Assembly (NCBI RefSeq): GCF_030150205.1
Contig: NZ_JASLGT010000024.1
Location: 434,001 to 498,000, forward strand
DNA length: 64,000 bases
From: Niabella sp.
GTDB taxonomy: Bacteria > Bacteroidota > Bacteroidia > Chitinophagales > Chitinophagaceae
Direction: 5' to 3'
Of this stretch, positions 26,191 through 36,039 are shown piece by piece. How positions within the stretch are numbered: the stretch's first letter is position 1; each line of letters opens with the position of its first letter. A program made the translations under genes and the position numbers. The notes under the pieces were generated by a model. The model did not search any database and was not told where the DNA came from. It saw only the letters and a program-made list of their open reading frames with translations.

Positions 26191-27009
26191 CTAGTAAAGC
26201 TGCTCTCTCCTGATATAGTTAAAACTGGCCGTTACACGGTCCAATCCATCTGTGGCGGCAGAAGGCGTTTCCACAATCCCATACAAAAATCCGGCCTGTT
26301 TTTTCAGCGGTTGCAATGAATGGAAATCTACGATGCCCTCGCCGGCGTTTACGGGTGTTCCTCCGGCAGTTACATCCCGTAGATGCCATAGCGGAAAGCG
26401 GCCGGGATGCCTGTTAAAAAGTGCCTCCGGGGGTTCACCAGCCTGTACCACCCAGCCAAGGTCCACTTCAAAGCATACCAGTGTGGGATCGGTGTTTTCC
26501 AGGAGGATATCGATCGGGCGTTCACCCTCAATGGCAGTGAACTCAAAATGATGATTGTGGTATCCGAAATGAACGCCGGCATTTCTGGCGAAGCCTCCGA
26601 TTTGATTATAACGTTCTGCAATCCGGTAATAGTCGGCAGCCGTACGTTCCGGATCCGGATACAACGAGCAAACCAGGTAAGTAATGTTTAAGGCAGAAAA
26701 ATCTTCTAAAACCGGGAGGATTGTTTCCGGTGAAACCGGTGCGTGTGCGCCGATGCAGGGCATACCGGCCGCTTCGAGCTTTTTACGGAATGCATCCGGT
26801 TTTAAACCAAAGATGGTCCGGTTGCCCGGGTCATAGCCCGCAGCCTCTGCAAAACTGAACCCTGTTTCCGCCAGCTTTTCCAGCGTTGGGTCAATGCTGC
26901 GAGCCAGGTCATTTTTTACCGACCAAAGCTGAACGCCCAGGGGGATGGATGTTTTATTTAAAAAACCGGACCCCTGGGATCCGGTTTCTGAAGATGGTGC
27001 TGCTGTCAT
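26191..27009 (-). CDS. Sugar phosphate isomerase/epimerase-type TIM barrel
   Basis: 272 residues from the ATG at 27007-27009 (MTAAPSSETG), 10 bases after the oxidoreductase stop; the ATG at 27045 would overlap that gene by 26 bases. AP-endonuclease-2-like TIM barrel: IPLGVQLWSVKNDL, GFSFAEAAGYDPG, IGAHAPVS, FGYHNHHFEF, LVCFEVDLGWVVQAG and PLWHLRD contain the His, Glu and Asp metal ligands. No export signal is evident. Relatives in 3-keto-sugar pathways isomerise, epimerise or dehydrate oxidised sugars. Its pairing with the Gfo/Idh/MocA oxidoreductase upstream supports such a role. Confidence 0.87.
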   Translation of the reverse strand: MTAAPSSETGSQGSGFLNKTSIPLGVQLWSVKNDLARSIDPTLEKLAETGFSFAEAAGYDPGNRTIFGLKPDAFRKKLEAAGMPCIGAHAPVSPETILPVLEDFSALNITYLVCSLYPDPERTAADYYRIAERYNQIGGFARNAGVHFGYHNHHFEFTAIEGERPIDILLENTDPTLVCFEVDLGWVVQAGEPPEALFNRHPGRFPLWHLRDVTAGGTPVNAGEGIVDFHSLQPLKKQAGFLYGIVETPSAATDGLDRVTASFNYIRREQLY

Positions 27010-27019
27010 CGTGTTGCTG

Positions 27020-28297
27020 CTAAAATTTGTTGAAATCCCATTCACCCCGGTACGCGCGGCTGCGCATCATATTGGCATAAGGATTGTCGAAGGCTTCTTT
27101 TACCGGATCCCATTTCAGGTCCTTTTGCAATTCATACGCGATATTCACCGCATTGCAAACCGAAGCGGTCCGGTGCCCTACTTCCACATCACAGATCGGC
27201 TTGGAACGCTTCTTTATGGCATCTACCCAATCCTGGTAATGGTTATCGCTAAAGTATAAACGTTTATCGCTGGTTTTAAATTTCAGGGAAGCCAGGTTCT
27301 CCGGGCTGCTCCTGATAAATCCTCTGCTAACCTCTATCTTGCCTTTATCGCCAATGAACTGGATGGCATTTCCTTCGCCCCAGTTTTTGTGGTTTACTTT
27401 TATTCCGTTTGCATAAACAAACGACAACCCATTCTTGGCACCCGGTTCTTTTGGCGGAAGAAACTGTACGGGTCCGGAATTGTCCATGCCCAGTGCCCAT
27501 TGCACAATATCAAACATATGTGCACCCCAGTCGGTGATCAGTCCCCCGCCAAAGCCACGGTATCCACGCCACCAGGCCCAGTCTTTTGCTTCCAGCGGCG
27601 GAGCCAGGATGGCATTGTACCCGCGGTATAAGGAAGGTCCGATCCAAAGATCCCAATCCAGTCCATCGGGAACCGGTTCTGTAGGCAGGTCGCATTGTTT
27701 TACCGGCTCACCTACCGAAACATTGATCTCGCTTATTTTCCCGATATAGCCGTTTGACACCAGTTCGGCCGCCTGGCGGAAGTTAAAGGAAGAGCGCTGC
27801 ATACTACCGGTTTGAAACACCCGTTTATATTTACGGGTAGCATTTACCATGGCACGGCCTTCGGCAATGGTGAGTGCCAGTGGTTTTTCGCAATAAATAT
27901 CCTTGCCCGCTTTGGCTGCGTCTATCGCAATTTGTGCATGCCAGTGATCCGGGGTTGCAATTACAACCGCATCGATGTCTTTTCGATCCAGCAGTTCGCG
28001 GTAATGCTTGTACCCTTTTACATTGGTGGCTACTTTTTTTTCATTGGCCTTCTGGGCCAGTCCGATAAAATGCTCCAGTTTTTTTTCGTATACATCGCAT
28101 GCTGCCAGTACTAAGGTTTCTTTCGGACCATTAATGGCGTTAACCAGCCCGTAGGACTGTTTCCCGGTTCCGATATATCCCAGGTTAATGCGATCGCTGG
28201 GTGCAACAAATCCGTTGCCACCCAAAACAGAACGGGGAATAATGGTAAATGCCAACGCGCCTTTTGCTGTTTGGCCAATGAAGTTTCTTCTTTTCAT
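27020..28297 (-). CDS. Gfo/Idh/MocA-family oxidoreductase, exported (first of two)
   Basis: 425 residues. The N-terminus MKRRNFIGQTAKGALAFT is a Tat-like signal (twin Arg, then hydrophobic stretch). The Rossmann part has LGYIGTGKQSYG, then ATPDHWHAQIAID and the catalytic-region EKPLALTIAEGRAM; WWRGYRGFGGGLITDWGAHMFD holds the His of the family's active site. These NAD(P)-dependent enzymes oxidise sugars, here in the periplasm and probably with a tightly held cofactor (family knowledge). It has its own -7 box (28338-28345) and begins after the terminator of the upstream Sus operon. Confidence 0.92.
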   Translation of the reverse strand: MKRRNFIGQTAKGALAFTIIPRSVLGGNGFVAPSDRINLGYIGTGKQSYGLVNAINGPKETLVLAACDVYEKKLEHFIGLAQKANEKKVATNVKGYKHYRELLDRKDIDAVVIATPDHWHAQIAIDAAKAGKDIYCEKPLALTIAEGRAMVNATRKYKRVFQTGSMQRSSFNFRQAAELVSNGYIGKISEINVSVGEPVKQCDLPTEPVPDGLDWDLWIGPSLYRGYNAILAPPLEAKDWAWWRGYRGFGGGLITDWGAHMFDIVQWALGMDNSGPVQFLPPKEPGAKNGLSFVYANGIKVNHKNWGEGNAIQFIGDKGKIEVSRGFIRSSPENLASLKFKTSDKRLYFSDNHYQDWVDAIKKRSKPICDVEVGHRTASVCNAVNIAYELQKDLKWDPVKEAFDNPYANMMRSRAYRGEWDFNKF

Positions 28298-28337
28298 ACA
28301 ATCTGTTGAATTTTTTTTTGAACAACCAACCGTGTTT

Positions 28338-28345
28338 CAAATATA
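28338..28345 (-). promoter_or_regulatory. -7 box (TATATTTG on minus strand) upstream of the oxidoreductase-isomerase pair
   Basis: Plus-strand CAAATATA is a perfect TAnnTTTG on the minus strand, about 40 bases upstream of the start at 28297 and downstream of the terminator at 28430-28458, so the two-gene unit 28297-26191 can be expressed alone. Confidence 0.5.
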
Positions 28346-28429
28346 TAGCATTTTTCGGGGTATGTAAGAACCGGGATTTTTCCGGATGTAATTCCCGCCT
28401 CCAGATCTTCCCTACGTGGTATTAAAAAT

Positions 28430-28458
28430 GACGCCGCGTTTATTTCGAACGCGGCGTC
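28430..28458 (-). terminator. Terminator of the Sus/3-keto-sugar operon
   Basis: Perfect 11-bp stem GACGCCGCGTT (28430-28440) and AACGCGGCGTC (28448-28458) with a 7-base loop. On the minus strand it is followed by ATTTTTAAT. It lies 69 bases after the stop of the second oxidoreductase gene. Confidence 0.85.
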
Positions 28459-28527
28459 TTCATCATTCAACCAAAGGGTACGGTTGTTTTTTAGCAGGAT
28501 CTTTTAATGCCCCTGCAATTGCTTTTA

Positions 28528-29874
28528 TCAAAGTTTAGGTTCCCATCCGTTCTGATAGGTCCGCTTCCAGAGTTTCTGAGCTTCCGCATCGTTGAGAATA
28601 TGCCCGTTTTTGGGATCAATTTTGATATCGCGCCCTACACGCCAGGAGATATTTCCCAGCTGCATGGCTACGGTACTTTTATAACCGGTTTCAACATCAC
28701 AGTTGGGCCGGCGGTTTTCTCTTATGGCACCAAGGAAGTCTGCTACATGCAGATTGTCCAGACCTAAACTGGGGCTGGCAGTGTTCCGGCCATCCATCGG
28801 TTCTTCTCCTGATCCGGATTTTACTTCTTTTACTAACTTTCCGTTATTATCGTATATTTTATAAGCGTCGCCACCGGTATCCAGGCTGCCATTTTCTCCA
28901 TAAAAAATAATACCACGATCACTACCTTCAATCTTTCTTCCGTTTGAGCTCCGGTTTTCCCATACCAACATCACTTTTCCGGGGTATTCGAGGGTTACCA
29001 CCTGGGTATCGGGGGTTTCCCAATCGTCTTTGTAATGGTACCGGCCTCCCATTGAAGATACGCGTATTGGAAAGTCTACGCCCAATCCCCAGCGGGCTAC
29101 ATCTACCTCATGGGTGCCATTGTTCAGCGCTTCTCCTGTTCCCCAATGCCAGAACCAGTGCCAGTTATAATGAATGAGGCCGTCCTTGTAGGGCATGCGG
29201 GGCGCCGGTCCCTGCCACAGGTCATAATCCAGCCAGGAGGGTACTGCTGCCGGTTTTAAAAAGTTGGTTTTACGGGTATTGGTGTACCATGTTTTAGCCA
29301 TATATACACGGCCGATAATACCCTTATGCAATTGCTCAATGCCCTGGGTAAGCGTAGGGGCAGAACGGCGCTGGGCACCCATCTGAACCACTTTATTGTA
29401 CTTGCGGGCCACAGCTACTGCCAGTTCTCCTTCATGAGGATTATGGCTCAAAGGCTTTTCTACATAAACATGTTTGCCAGCCTGGCAACCCATAATGGTA
29501 AGGGGCGCATGCCAGTGATCGGGAGTGGCAATATAAATGGCGTCGATGTCTTTGTTTTGAAGCAGCTTCCGGCAATCCTTTTCTGTTTTGGGCGTTGTTT
29601 TCTGACCGCTTTCGCTCAGATTTTTGATCACTTTTGAAAAAGTACGGTTGTCTACATCGCAAAGCCAGGATACCTCGGTGTTCTTTTGATTGGCAAAGGT
29701 TTTTGCCATTCCGCCGCCTCTTCCGTTTATACCGATACAGGCTACAGAAATGCGGTCATTGGCACCGATAATGTTCCGGTAGCTTTTGGCAGACATTCCC
29801 AATACGGATGGACTCAGGCTGATGCCTACAGCCCCGAGGCCCATATTCTTAATAAAATCTCTTCTCCGGGTCAT
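28528..29874 (-). CDS. Gfo/Idh/MocA-family oxidoreductase, exported (second of two)
   Basis: 448 residues. Tat-type signal MTRRRDFIKNMGLGAVGISL. Rossmann start SVACIGINGRGGGMAKTF, then ATPDHWHAPLTIMG and YVEKPLSHNPHEGEL with the conserved EKP, and a C-terminal barrel with HWGTGEALNNGTHEVDVARWGLG. It is 33-38 residues longer than typical cytoplasmic members because of the signal. Six bases separate it from the DUF1080 gene upstream, so it is the last gene of the Sus operon, before the terminator at 28430-28458. It probably oxidises a glycoside at C3 (inference from family and neighbours). Confidence 0.92.
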   Translation of the reverse strand: MTRRRDFIKNMGLGAVGISLSPSVLGMSAKSYRNIIGANDRISVACIGINGRGGGMAKTFANQKNTEVSWLCDVDNRTFSKVIKNLSESGQKTTPKTEKDCRKLLQNKDIDAIYIATPDHWHAPLTIMGCQAGKHVYVEKPLSHNPHEGELAVAVARKYNKVVQMGAQRRSAPTLTQGIEQLHKGIIGRVYMAKTWYTNTRKTNFLKPAAVPSWLDYDLWQGPAPRMPYKDGLIHYNWHWFWHWGTGEALNNGTHEVDVARWGLGVDFPIRVSSMGGRYHYKDDWETPDTQVVTLEYPGKVMLVWENRSSNGRKIEGSDRGIIFYGENGSLDTGGDAYKIYDNNGKLVKEVKSGSGEEPMDGRNTASPSLGLDNLHVADFLGAIRENRRPNCDVETGYKSTVAMQLGNISWRVGRDIKIDPKNGHILNDAEAQKLWKRTYQNGWEPKL

Positions 29875-29880
29875 AAAAAT

Positions 29881-30582
29881 TTATTTTAAAATTAAAAGTT
29901 TGATGTTCTTAAATGATGCGGTTCCGCCGTGTTCCTGCAGCAGGATCTTTCCCTTATCAAAGGACCCAAAGGCCGGTACGGTTTTATTGAATTTACTTTT
30001 TTCAACAGCGCTTAAAAAAGCTTCATCACCACGGGTGAATTTGAGAATGCGTTTGCCGTTTAACCAGTGTTCTACAGACTTGCCCTTGCATACAATTTTA
30101 ATACTATTCCACTGACCGGGCGGATTCACTCTTTTTGCGTTTTTATCAGGCGACATAACATCATAAAACGATCCGCAAAGATGGTTGTCTTTTTTATTGT
30201 CTTCAGCTTCGGCATCATCCAGGATCTGGTACTCAAACCCAAGGTTGCCACCGGTGGGATATTTGGCATAAAAGTACTTAACCCCGCTGTTACAGGTTTT
30301 TTCGATATTAAAATCCAGGGTGAGTATAAAATCGCTGTATTCATTTTCTGTAACAATGTCGCCGCCTTTGCCACCACTTTTTGTAGATAACAGACCGTCG
30401 GTTACCTGCCATCCGTTGGATACCGGCTTCCCTTGCGGGGTTGTCCACCCGGTGGTTGTTTTTCCATCAAAAAGCAGGATCCAGCCTTGTTTTTTTTCCG
30501 CCTTTGTAAGGGCATTATCGGTTTTCTGGCAAAAGGCGGTATGCACAAAAAGAAGCAGGAGCAGGGTGTAACTGATTTTCAT
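29881..30582 (-). CDS. DUF1080 protein (3-keto-disaccharide hydrolase-type)
   Basis: 233 residues with a signal peptide ending near AFCQK. Concanavalin-like beta sandwich family: GWILLFDGKTTTGWTTPQGK near the start, SDFILTLDFNIEKTCNSGVKYF, a mid-protein YQILDDAEAEDNK and the C-terminal GKILLQEHGGTASFKNIKL are hallmark segments. Members act on 3-keto-glucosides, cleaving the glycosidic bond after C3 oxidation. It sits between a small lipoprotein gene (13 bases) and an oxidoreductase gene (6 bases), which supports a joint oxidise-then-cleave function. Confidence 0.9.
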   Translation of the reverse strand: MKISYTLLLLLFVHTAFCQKTDNALTKAEKKQGWILLFDGKTTTGWTTPQGKPVSNGWQVTDGLLSTKSGGKGGDIVTENEYSDFILTLDFNIEKTCNSGVKYFYAKYPTGGNLGFEYQILDDAEAEDNKKDNHLCGSFYDVMSPDKNAKRVNPPGQWNSIKIVCKGKSVEHWLNGKRILKFTRGDEAFLSAVEKSKFNKTVPAFGSFDKGKILLQEHGGTASFKNIKLLILK

Positions 30583-30595
30583 TGTATCGGATATT

Positions 30596-30997
30596 TTAGT
30601 TTTTTAAAATGTTAAAGCTTTTCGAAGTATTCCGGTTATCCTTACCTGCTGCGGTAAACAATACCTCCACACTTCCGCTGATATTGGTGATGTCCTGGTA
30701 TATAAAGACTTCATTCGGCGACGTACCAAAATCGGTGATGGTTTTTTCCAGGTTTTGGCTGCCGTTGCGTTTGCTGTAGATGTTCACTTCTTTCAGGCCA
30801 AACGGGGCACTTACGCGCGCTTTAACAAGATAGTGGGTCGAGTCTTTGTTAAGCGTTGTACTTACAAAGTTTGCATTTTCCACTTTTGTTCCTTCAAAGA
30901 ACATGATTTCTGGTGGAAATTTATCAAAAAAGTCGTCTTTTTTGCAGCTTATTAAAAGAACGAGCAACAATGGAATCAGTAGGAAAATTTTTTTCAT
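30596..30997 (-). CDS. Small surface lipoprotein of the Sus operon
   Basis: 133 residues: signal peptide and lipobox LLISCKKD, then a single beta-sandwich-like domain (ARVSAPFGLKEVNIYSKRN, NISGSVEVLFTAAGKDNR). It is not a recognised family but resembles one-domain SusE/SusF-like or DUF4961-type lipoproteins that accompany SusC/SusD. It may help to bind substrate at the cell surface (inference). It lies 21 bases after SusD and 13 bases before the DUF1080 gene. Confidence 0.7.
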   Translation of the reverse strand: MKKIFLLIPLLLVLLISCKKDDFFDKFPPEIMFFEGTKVENANFVSTTLNKDSTHYLVKARVSAPFGLKEVNIYSKRNGSQNLEKTITDFGTSPNEVFIYQDITNISGSVEVLFTAAGKDNRNTSKSFNILKN

Positions 30998-31018
30998 AAT
31001 TGAGGAATTTAGATCGTA

Positions 31019-32887
31019 TTACCAGCCCGGGTTCTGCACCATATTCGGATTATTATTCACTTCTGTCTGCGGTATAGGAAGCAGGTTATGTCTTGATTCA
31101 TAAATCCGCCTTTCCCATAGTTTGATGGTATACGTAAACGTGTTATTTGTTTTGTCTTTGAGCACGTCATGTACATATGCGGAGCGTTGTGTTTTTTCAC
31201 CAATCTTCCAGCGGCGGATATCAAAGAAGCGATGTTCTTCAAATGCGAGTTCCACCCGACGTTCGTTACGGATGAATTTGCGCATTGCTGCTTTGTCGGT
31301 GGTGTTCCATCCGTTGCGCAGGGCTGTTGTCTTTACATCGGGCATATCTGCGCGCAGGCGTATTTTATCCATTTGTGCAATGACTTCGGATCTGTCGGCA
31401 CCATCGGGAAGAAATTCATTCAACGCTTCGGCAGCACCCAATACAAATTCCGCAAGTCTGAACAGAGGGAAACAGTGCGAGGTACCTCCGGAAAGAACAC
31501 CGGGGTTATTGGACCCGGTGGATATATTTTTGGGGTCCATAAATTTTCTCAGGAAGAGGCCGGTATGGGCATAGCCTACCTGGTAATCGCGGCCATAGGA
31601 TCCGTCTGCGGCACGCCATGCTTCAAACGTAACATTGCTGAACTTGGAGCCCTGGTACCAGATGGAGTGATAAAAACGGGAATCCCGGTTGTCGTATGGC
31701 TTTTGAGGGTTAAAATTGGCCTTGGGATTGATGGCAAATTCATTGGTGGCAGGATCGATGATGTACTGACCATCGTCGTCCGTTAAATATACCGGGTAGC
31801 CATCCTTTGTTTCAAAAGCCGCGGCGTAGTTGTAAGTGGGCTCTGTGTAGGATTTGTCTCCTTCTGTTTGCATCGATCCGGGCAGCTGCCATTTATCCAG
31901 TTCATTGGTAGTAGCTCCTTTCCTGGAAAAACTCAGAAGGATCTCACTGTTTACCCGCGTTACAAAAACAGAATAAAAGCCCATCGCTTTCAGTGAGCCG
32001 GGATAAGAATTTCTTGCATTGAGATAATTAGGGTCGGTGGTGGTAAGGTATACCAGGTCTGAAACCAGTTTGCCGGTGATCGGGTCTTTATAATCGATCA
32101 GGTCCTTTGCCGCATCTGCTGCTTCTTTCCATCGGTTGGCATCATAGTTCCCCCAGCTCCAGGGAGAAAGGGGACCGGATTCGGTGCTGTTAAAAAGGGG
32201 ACTTGCCAGCTCAAGTAATAACCGGGCCTTGATGGCCTTGGCCACGGATGCACCTACGCGGTGATAGTCGGCACTTAATTGTTTGGAAGGAAGATACGCT
32301 GCCGCAGAATCGCAATCGGCAATGATGAATTCTTTCATTTGCTGCAGGTTGGCTCTTGGCGTAAACAGCTCCGGAGAATCCCGGTCCAGTACTTTTGTAA
32401 TGATGGGGACGCCTCCGTAATAACGCACAAGATCTGCGTAGAAGAGGGCTCTTAAGCAAACCGCCTCATATTTCATGCGGGTTCTTACTTCTTCGGAGCT
32501 CATGTATTGCTCCGCATCTACCGGAACATTGTCAATCTTCGAAAGGAACAGGTTACAGGCCCGGATGGCGGCATAATAATCGGACCATCTTTTTAACTTA
32601 TCCGGTACGCTTGTAGGATTCCATGCGCCGGTATGGATCTGGTTTACCCAGCCCCACCAGGGCCGGGCTTCGCCATCATCCGTGGCGGCATCCAGGTACA
32701 CATTATCATCCCATCCATAAGGAAGCCGGCGATAGATATCTGTTAAAAACTGTTTGGTATACAGGGCACTTGAAAATACCAGGGCCTCGTTTAAATCGCC
32801 CGATTCCTGCTTGTCGAGAAGGCCGGCCCGGTCGATGCTGCAACTGGCAATCAAAACCGTGCATAATATTAAAAATATATTTTTCAT
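31019..32887 (-). CDS. RagB/SusD-family nutrient uptake lipoprotein (second pair)
   Basis: 622 residues. Lipobox LIASCSIDR after a short signal. Helical TPR-like SusD fold: WSDYYAAIRACNLFLSKID, YEAVCLRALFYADLVRYYGGVPI, PLFRLAEFVLGAAEALNE, and the closing IRNERRVELAFEEHRFFDIRRWK and NLLPIPQTEVNNNPNMVQNPGW are typical. It captures a glycan for the partner SusC transporter, whose gene ends 18 bases upstream. Same operon as the DUF1080 protein and oxidoreductase. Confidence 0.95.
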   Translation of the reverse strand: MKNIFLILCTVLIASCSIDRAGLLDKQESGDLNEALVFSSALYTKQFLTDIYRRLPYGWDDNVYLDAATDDGEARPWWGWVNQIHTGAWNPTSVPDKLKRWSDYYAAIRACNLFLSKIDNVPVDAEQYMSSEEVRTRMKYEAVCLRALFYADLVRYYGGVPIITKVLDRDSPELFTPRANLQQMKEFIIADCDSAAAYLPSKQLSADYHRVGASVAKAIKARLLLELASPLFNSTESGPLSPWSWGNYDANRWKEAADAAKDLIDYKDPITGKLVSDLVYLTTTDPNYLNARNSYPGSLKAMGFYSVFVTRVNSEILLSFSRKGATTNELDKWQLPGSMQTEGDKSYTEPTYNYAAAFETKDGYPVYLTDDDGQYIIDPATNEFAINPKANFNPQKPYDNRDSRFYHSIWYQGSKFSNVTFEAWRAADGSYGRDYQVGYAHTGLFLRKFMDPKNISTGSNNPGVLSGGTSHCFPLFRLAEFVLGAAEALNEFLPDGADRSEVIAQMDKIRLRADMPDVKTTALRNGWNTTDKAAMRKFIRNERRVELAFEEHRFFDIRRWKIGEKTQRSAYVHDVLKDKTNNTFTYTIKLWERRIYESRHNLLPIPQTEVNNNPNMVQNPGW

Positions 32888-32905
32888 ATATCTGATTTTT
32901 TATCC

Positions 32906-35900
32906 TTAAAAGTTTACACTGATCCCAAAATTCCAAAGTCTTAACTGGGGGTACTGGTTGCCTGTTTCGCTGCCGGATTCCGGATCCCAGTTCATCATTT
33001 TATCCCAGGTTATAAGATTGTTCCCGCTCACGAATACTCTTAACCCGGTAAGGTGTATCCGGTTAAGGACCTGGCGGGGAAAGGTGAAGCCCAGCTCTGC
33101 ATTTTTCAGGCGCAGATAATCTCTTGTAAACAGCCAGCGGGTGGTTTTTTGCATGTTGTTGGTATTTTCGGCCGGGTGCAGCAGCGGATAGGTGGCGGTT
33201 GTCCAGGTGGACGGATCGTCGTTCCGGTAACGGCCTAAATGCTGTTGCATTACTTTTCCCTGGGCAAAAAATTCCCAAACCGCATCTTCTTTAAAATAGA
33301 ATTCTGCATTGCCGGCGCCCTGGAAGAGGATGCTCAGATCCAGGTTCTTCCAGGAGATGCCCATATTCACCCCATACACGTACTCCGGCACTGTTCCATG
33401 CCCGATGGCGCCGATGTCATAACTATCAATGATGCCATCTCCGTTCAGGTCGGCATAGCGGGCATCACCCGGGTACACCACGCCAAAACTGGGTGTTGGA
33501 ATGCCCGGTTTTAGTGAAGGATAACCGCCTACCAGAACCAGGTTTCCCTTGTCATCCATCAGGAAATCTTCACGCTGGAAGAGCCCGATATCGGTAAGCC
33601 CAAAGTGTTGGCCGATCCGTTTGCCTTCCTTTTTTTGCCAGTCATATTTTTTCCCTTCTTCATCGATCCGGTATATTTTGTTGCGGGCAAAAGTGAAGTT
33701 GCCCTTGACAAAATAGTTGATATTTTTTCCGTTGCCGTTGTAGCCCAGCTCTATCTCAAACCCTTTGTTTTTAACAATGCCGAGGTTTTCCGGAGGCAGC
33801 CCCTGTTTGTCTTTTCTTTCGGTGTTCTGCGGGTTGTTCATCCCGTAAACCAGGGGTACGGAATAGGGGATGGCGAGGATGTCATTGCGGTATTCGCGGA
33901 ACAGGTCTACTGTTAACGACACTTTTGATTTGAACAGTTTGGCGTCAAAGCCGATATTGCTTTTGCGGGCCCGCTCCCAGGTTACAAGGCCGTTCCCTGG
34001 CTGACCTTCTGCAATGGCCCGTTCCGTGGTGCCGCCGGTTTCACCCCATTTTATATTCCATCCATCTTCATTGGGCAGCAGGTTATACCGCTGCTCGTAG
34101 AGGTATTTGAAGTCGCCGATCTTATCATTACCTACTTCCCCGTAAGAGCCGCGGATCTTCAGGTAATTCAGGATATCATTCTTGGGCAACCAGCCTTCTT
34201 CAGTGGGAACCCAGCCGAGTGACAGGGCGGGAAAGAGTCCATAGCGGTGCTGTTTTGAAAACTGCACAGAACCGTTATAGCCGGCGTTAAATTCAAAAAG
34301 ATATTTGGAACGGAAGCCATAGGTAACCCGGCCTACCGTGCCCTGGTATCCGATGGGGATATCGTACTCATCCCAGTACTGGCTTTGCTGGTAAAGCAGC
34401 ATCCCGGTTACTGCGTGATCCTTGTTAAAGGTTCTGCTATAGTTCAGTGCATACTCCAGAGCGATCCTCCGGGTGGCGGGGCCTTTCTCTGTAAAATAGG
34501 AGAGATCTGTCCGCTCTTTATTTTTGATGTAAGCTCCAAATTTATCATACTGCCAGAGCTCCGGTTTTTCTCTAATATCGTATTTCGATTTAAAGCTGCT
34601 GTTAAAGCTTAGCTGGCCGCGGGCGCTTAAGCCTTTGGTGATTTTATCCAGTTTTTGATTCAGGTTGAATACGCCTTCCAAAACGTTTGTATAGCGGCTG
34701 CGGTTTCCGAAACTGGAGAGCAGGGCGTAAGGGGCCAGCCTGGTTTCATCTGAGCGGCCACCCATCGTACCGTTAGGGTTGATATAGGCCTGGTAATTGG
34801 GTGGAAGCCGCCGGGTCTTGTCAAACAGATCCTGGTCAAAGTTCGGCTGGCGGCGGGTTTCAAGCCGGCCGGTCAAATCCACACCCAGTTTGGTGGTTGG
34901 GGTCAGGTTAAAATCCAGGTTAGACCGGAAATTGTACCGGTCATAGTTGGAATTGGTATTGTACTGGGTGTTGTCGAACGTTTTATACATCCCTTCCTGG
35001 TGGAGGATGCTTCCCGAAATATAATAGCTTAAAAAGTCCGTTCCGCCACGGGCACTCAGGTTTACATTTTGCTGAAAGGACGCCTTTCTTAAAAAGTCGC
35101 GGTAATAATCATTATCCGGATGTGTATAGGGCGAATTTTTTAAGCGATAGTGCTCCAGGTCTTCCTGGGTATACTCTTCCGGCTTGCCTTCGTTGCGCAG
35201 GGCTTCATTGGTAAGCACGGCAAAATCATAAGAGCCCAGGTAGTTGGGCAGGCGTATGGGCGACTGGAGGGAAGAGCGCGACGTAATGTTCAGGGCGGGT
35301 TTTCCTTTTTGTCCGCGCTTGGTGGTAATAAGGATTACACCATTGGCACCTCTTACACCAAATACGGCGGTGGCGGATGCATCTTTTAATACGGAAAAGG
35401 TTTCAATATCGGCGGGGTCAATCTGTGCCCAATCGCGTTCTGCCCCATCCACCAGCACGAGGGGATCGGTATTATTGGTGGTGGCCATACCGCGTACATA
35501 GATCTTTGAAGCATCATCGCCCGGCTTGCCACTTCCCATAACGGTGATGACACCGGCAACGCGGCCGGCAAGGGAGTTGGTCAGGTTGGGTGCAAATGAT
35601 TTTTTCAAATCTTCGGCAGAAACCTGGGAGATCGCGCCTACGAGACTGGCTTTTTTCTGGGTGCCATAGCCCACTACCACTACATTGTTCAGGTTGGATG
35701 CATCCGGTTCCAGGTATACATCAATACTGTTCTCCGATTCTTTCAGCACGATGATTTTGGGCAGGTACCCCGTATGGGTCACCTCAATCGTTTGTTTTTT
35801 TGAGCGGAGGGTAATGGTGAATTGCCCTTCACTATTGGTCATAACCCCATTGCGTGTTCCTTGCTCAATAATCGATGCCCCTTTTAAAACGGCGGCGTTT

Positions 35901-36004
35901 TCGTCGAAAACAGTTCCTGAAATAACATGCGCCCGCTGCTGTGCAAATATTTCCGGAGCGATGCAGATCAATGCCATCAGGGATAACAGGATAATTTTTT
36001 TCAT
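32906..36004 (-). CDS. SusC/RagA-family TonB-linked outer membrane transporter (second pair)
   Basis: 1032 residues from the ATG at 36002-36004 (MKKIILLSLMA), which opens the signal peptide; an ATG at 36046 would overlap the SusD gene upstream. After the signal comes a CarboxypepD_reg-like domain (VISGTVFDENAAVLKGASI), a plug with NVVVVGYGTQKKASLVGAIS and VLVDGAERDWAQIDPADIE, and a long beta barrel closing with LRLWNFGISVNF. No STN domain for an anti-sigma partner is present. Imports an oligosaccharide or glycoside together with the SusD encoded 18 bases downstream. Confidence 0.95.
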   Translation of the reverse strand: MKKIILLSLMALICIAPEIFAQQRAHVISGTVFDENAAVLKGASIIEQGTRNGVMTNSEGQFTITLRSKKQTIEVTHTGYLPKIIVLKESENSIDVYLEPDASNLNNVVVVGYGTQKKASLVGAISQVSAEDLKKSFAPNLTNSLAGRVAGVITVMGSGKPGDDASKIYVRGMATTNNTDPLVLVDGAERDWAQIDPADIETFSVLKDASATAVFGVRGANGVILITTKRGQKGKPALNITSRSSLQSPIRLPNYLGSYDFAVLTNEALRNEGKPEEYTQEDLEHYRLKNSPYTHPDNDYYRDFLRKASFQQNVNLSARGGTDFLSYYISGSILHQEGMYKTFDNTQYNTNSNYDRYNFRSNLDFNLTPTTKLGVDLTGRLETRRQPNFDQDLFDKTRRLPPNYQAYINPNGTMGGRSDETRLAPYALLSSFGNRSRYTNVLEGVFNLNQKLDKITKGLSARGQLSFNSSFKSKYDIREKPELWQYDKFGAYIKNKERTDLSYFTEKGPATRRIALEYALNYSRTFNKDHAVTGMLLYQQSQYWDEYDIPIGYQGTVGRVTYGFRSKYLFEFNAGYNGSVQFSKQHRYGLFPALSLGWVPTEEGWLPKNDILNYLKIRGSYGEVGNDKIGDFKYLYEQRYNLLPNEDGWNIKWGETGGTTERAIAEGQPGNGLVTWERARKSNIGFDAKLFKSKVSLTVDLFREYRNDILAIPYSVPLVYGMNNPQNTERKDKQGLPPENLGIVKNKGFEIELGYNGNGKNINYFVKGNFTFARNKIYRIDEEGKKYDWQKKEGKRIGQHFGLTDIGLFQREDFLMDDKGNLVLVGGYPSLKPGIPTPSFGVVYPGDARYADLNGDGIIDSYDIGAIGHGTVPEYVYGVNMGISWKNLDLSILFQGAGNAEFYFKEDAVWEFFAQGKVMQQHLGRYRNDDPSTWTTATYPLLHPAENTNNMQKTTRWLFTRDYLRLKNAELGFTFPRQVLNRIHLTGLRVFVSGNNLITWDKMMNWDPESGSETGNQYPQLRLWNFGISVNF

Positions 36005-36039
36005 ACAGACTTGTAACTTATCGTTGAAGAGAAAAGTGA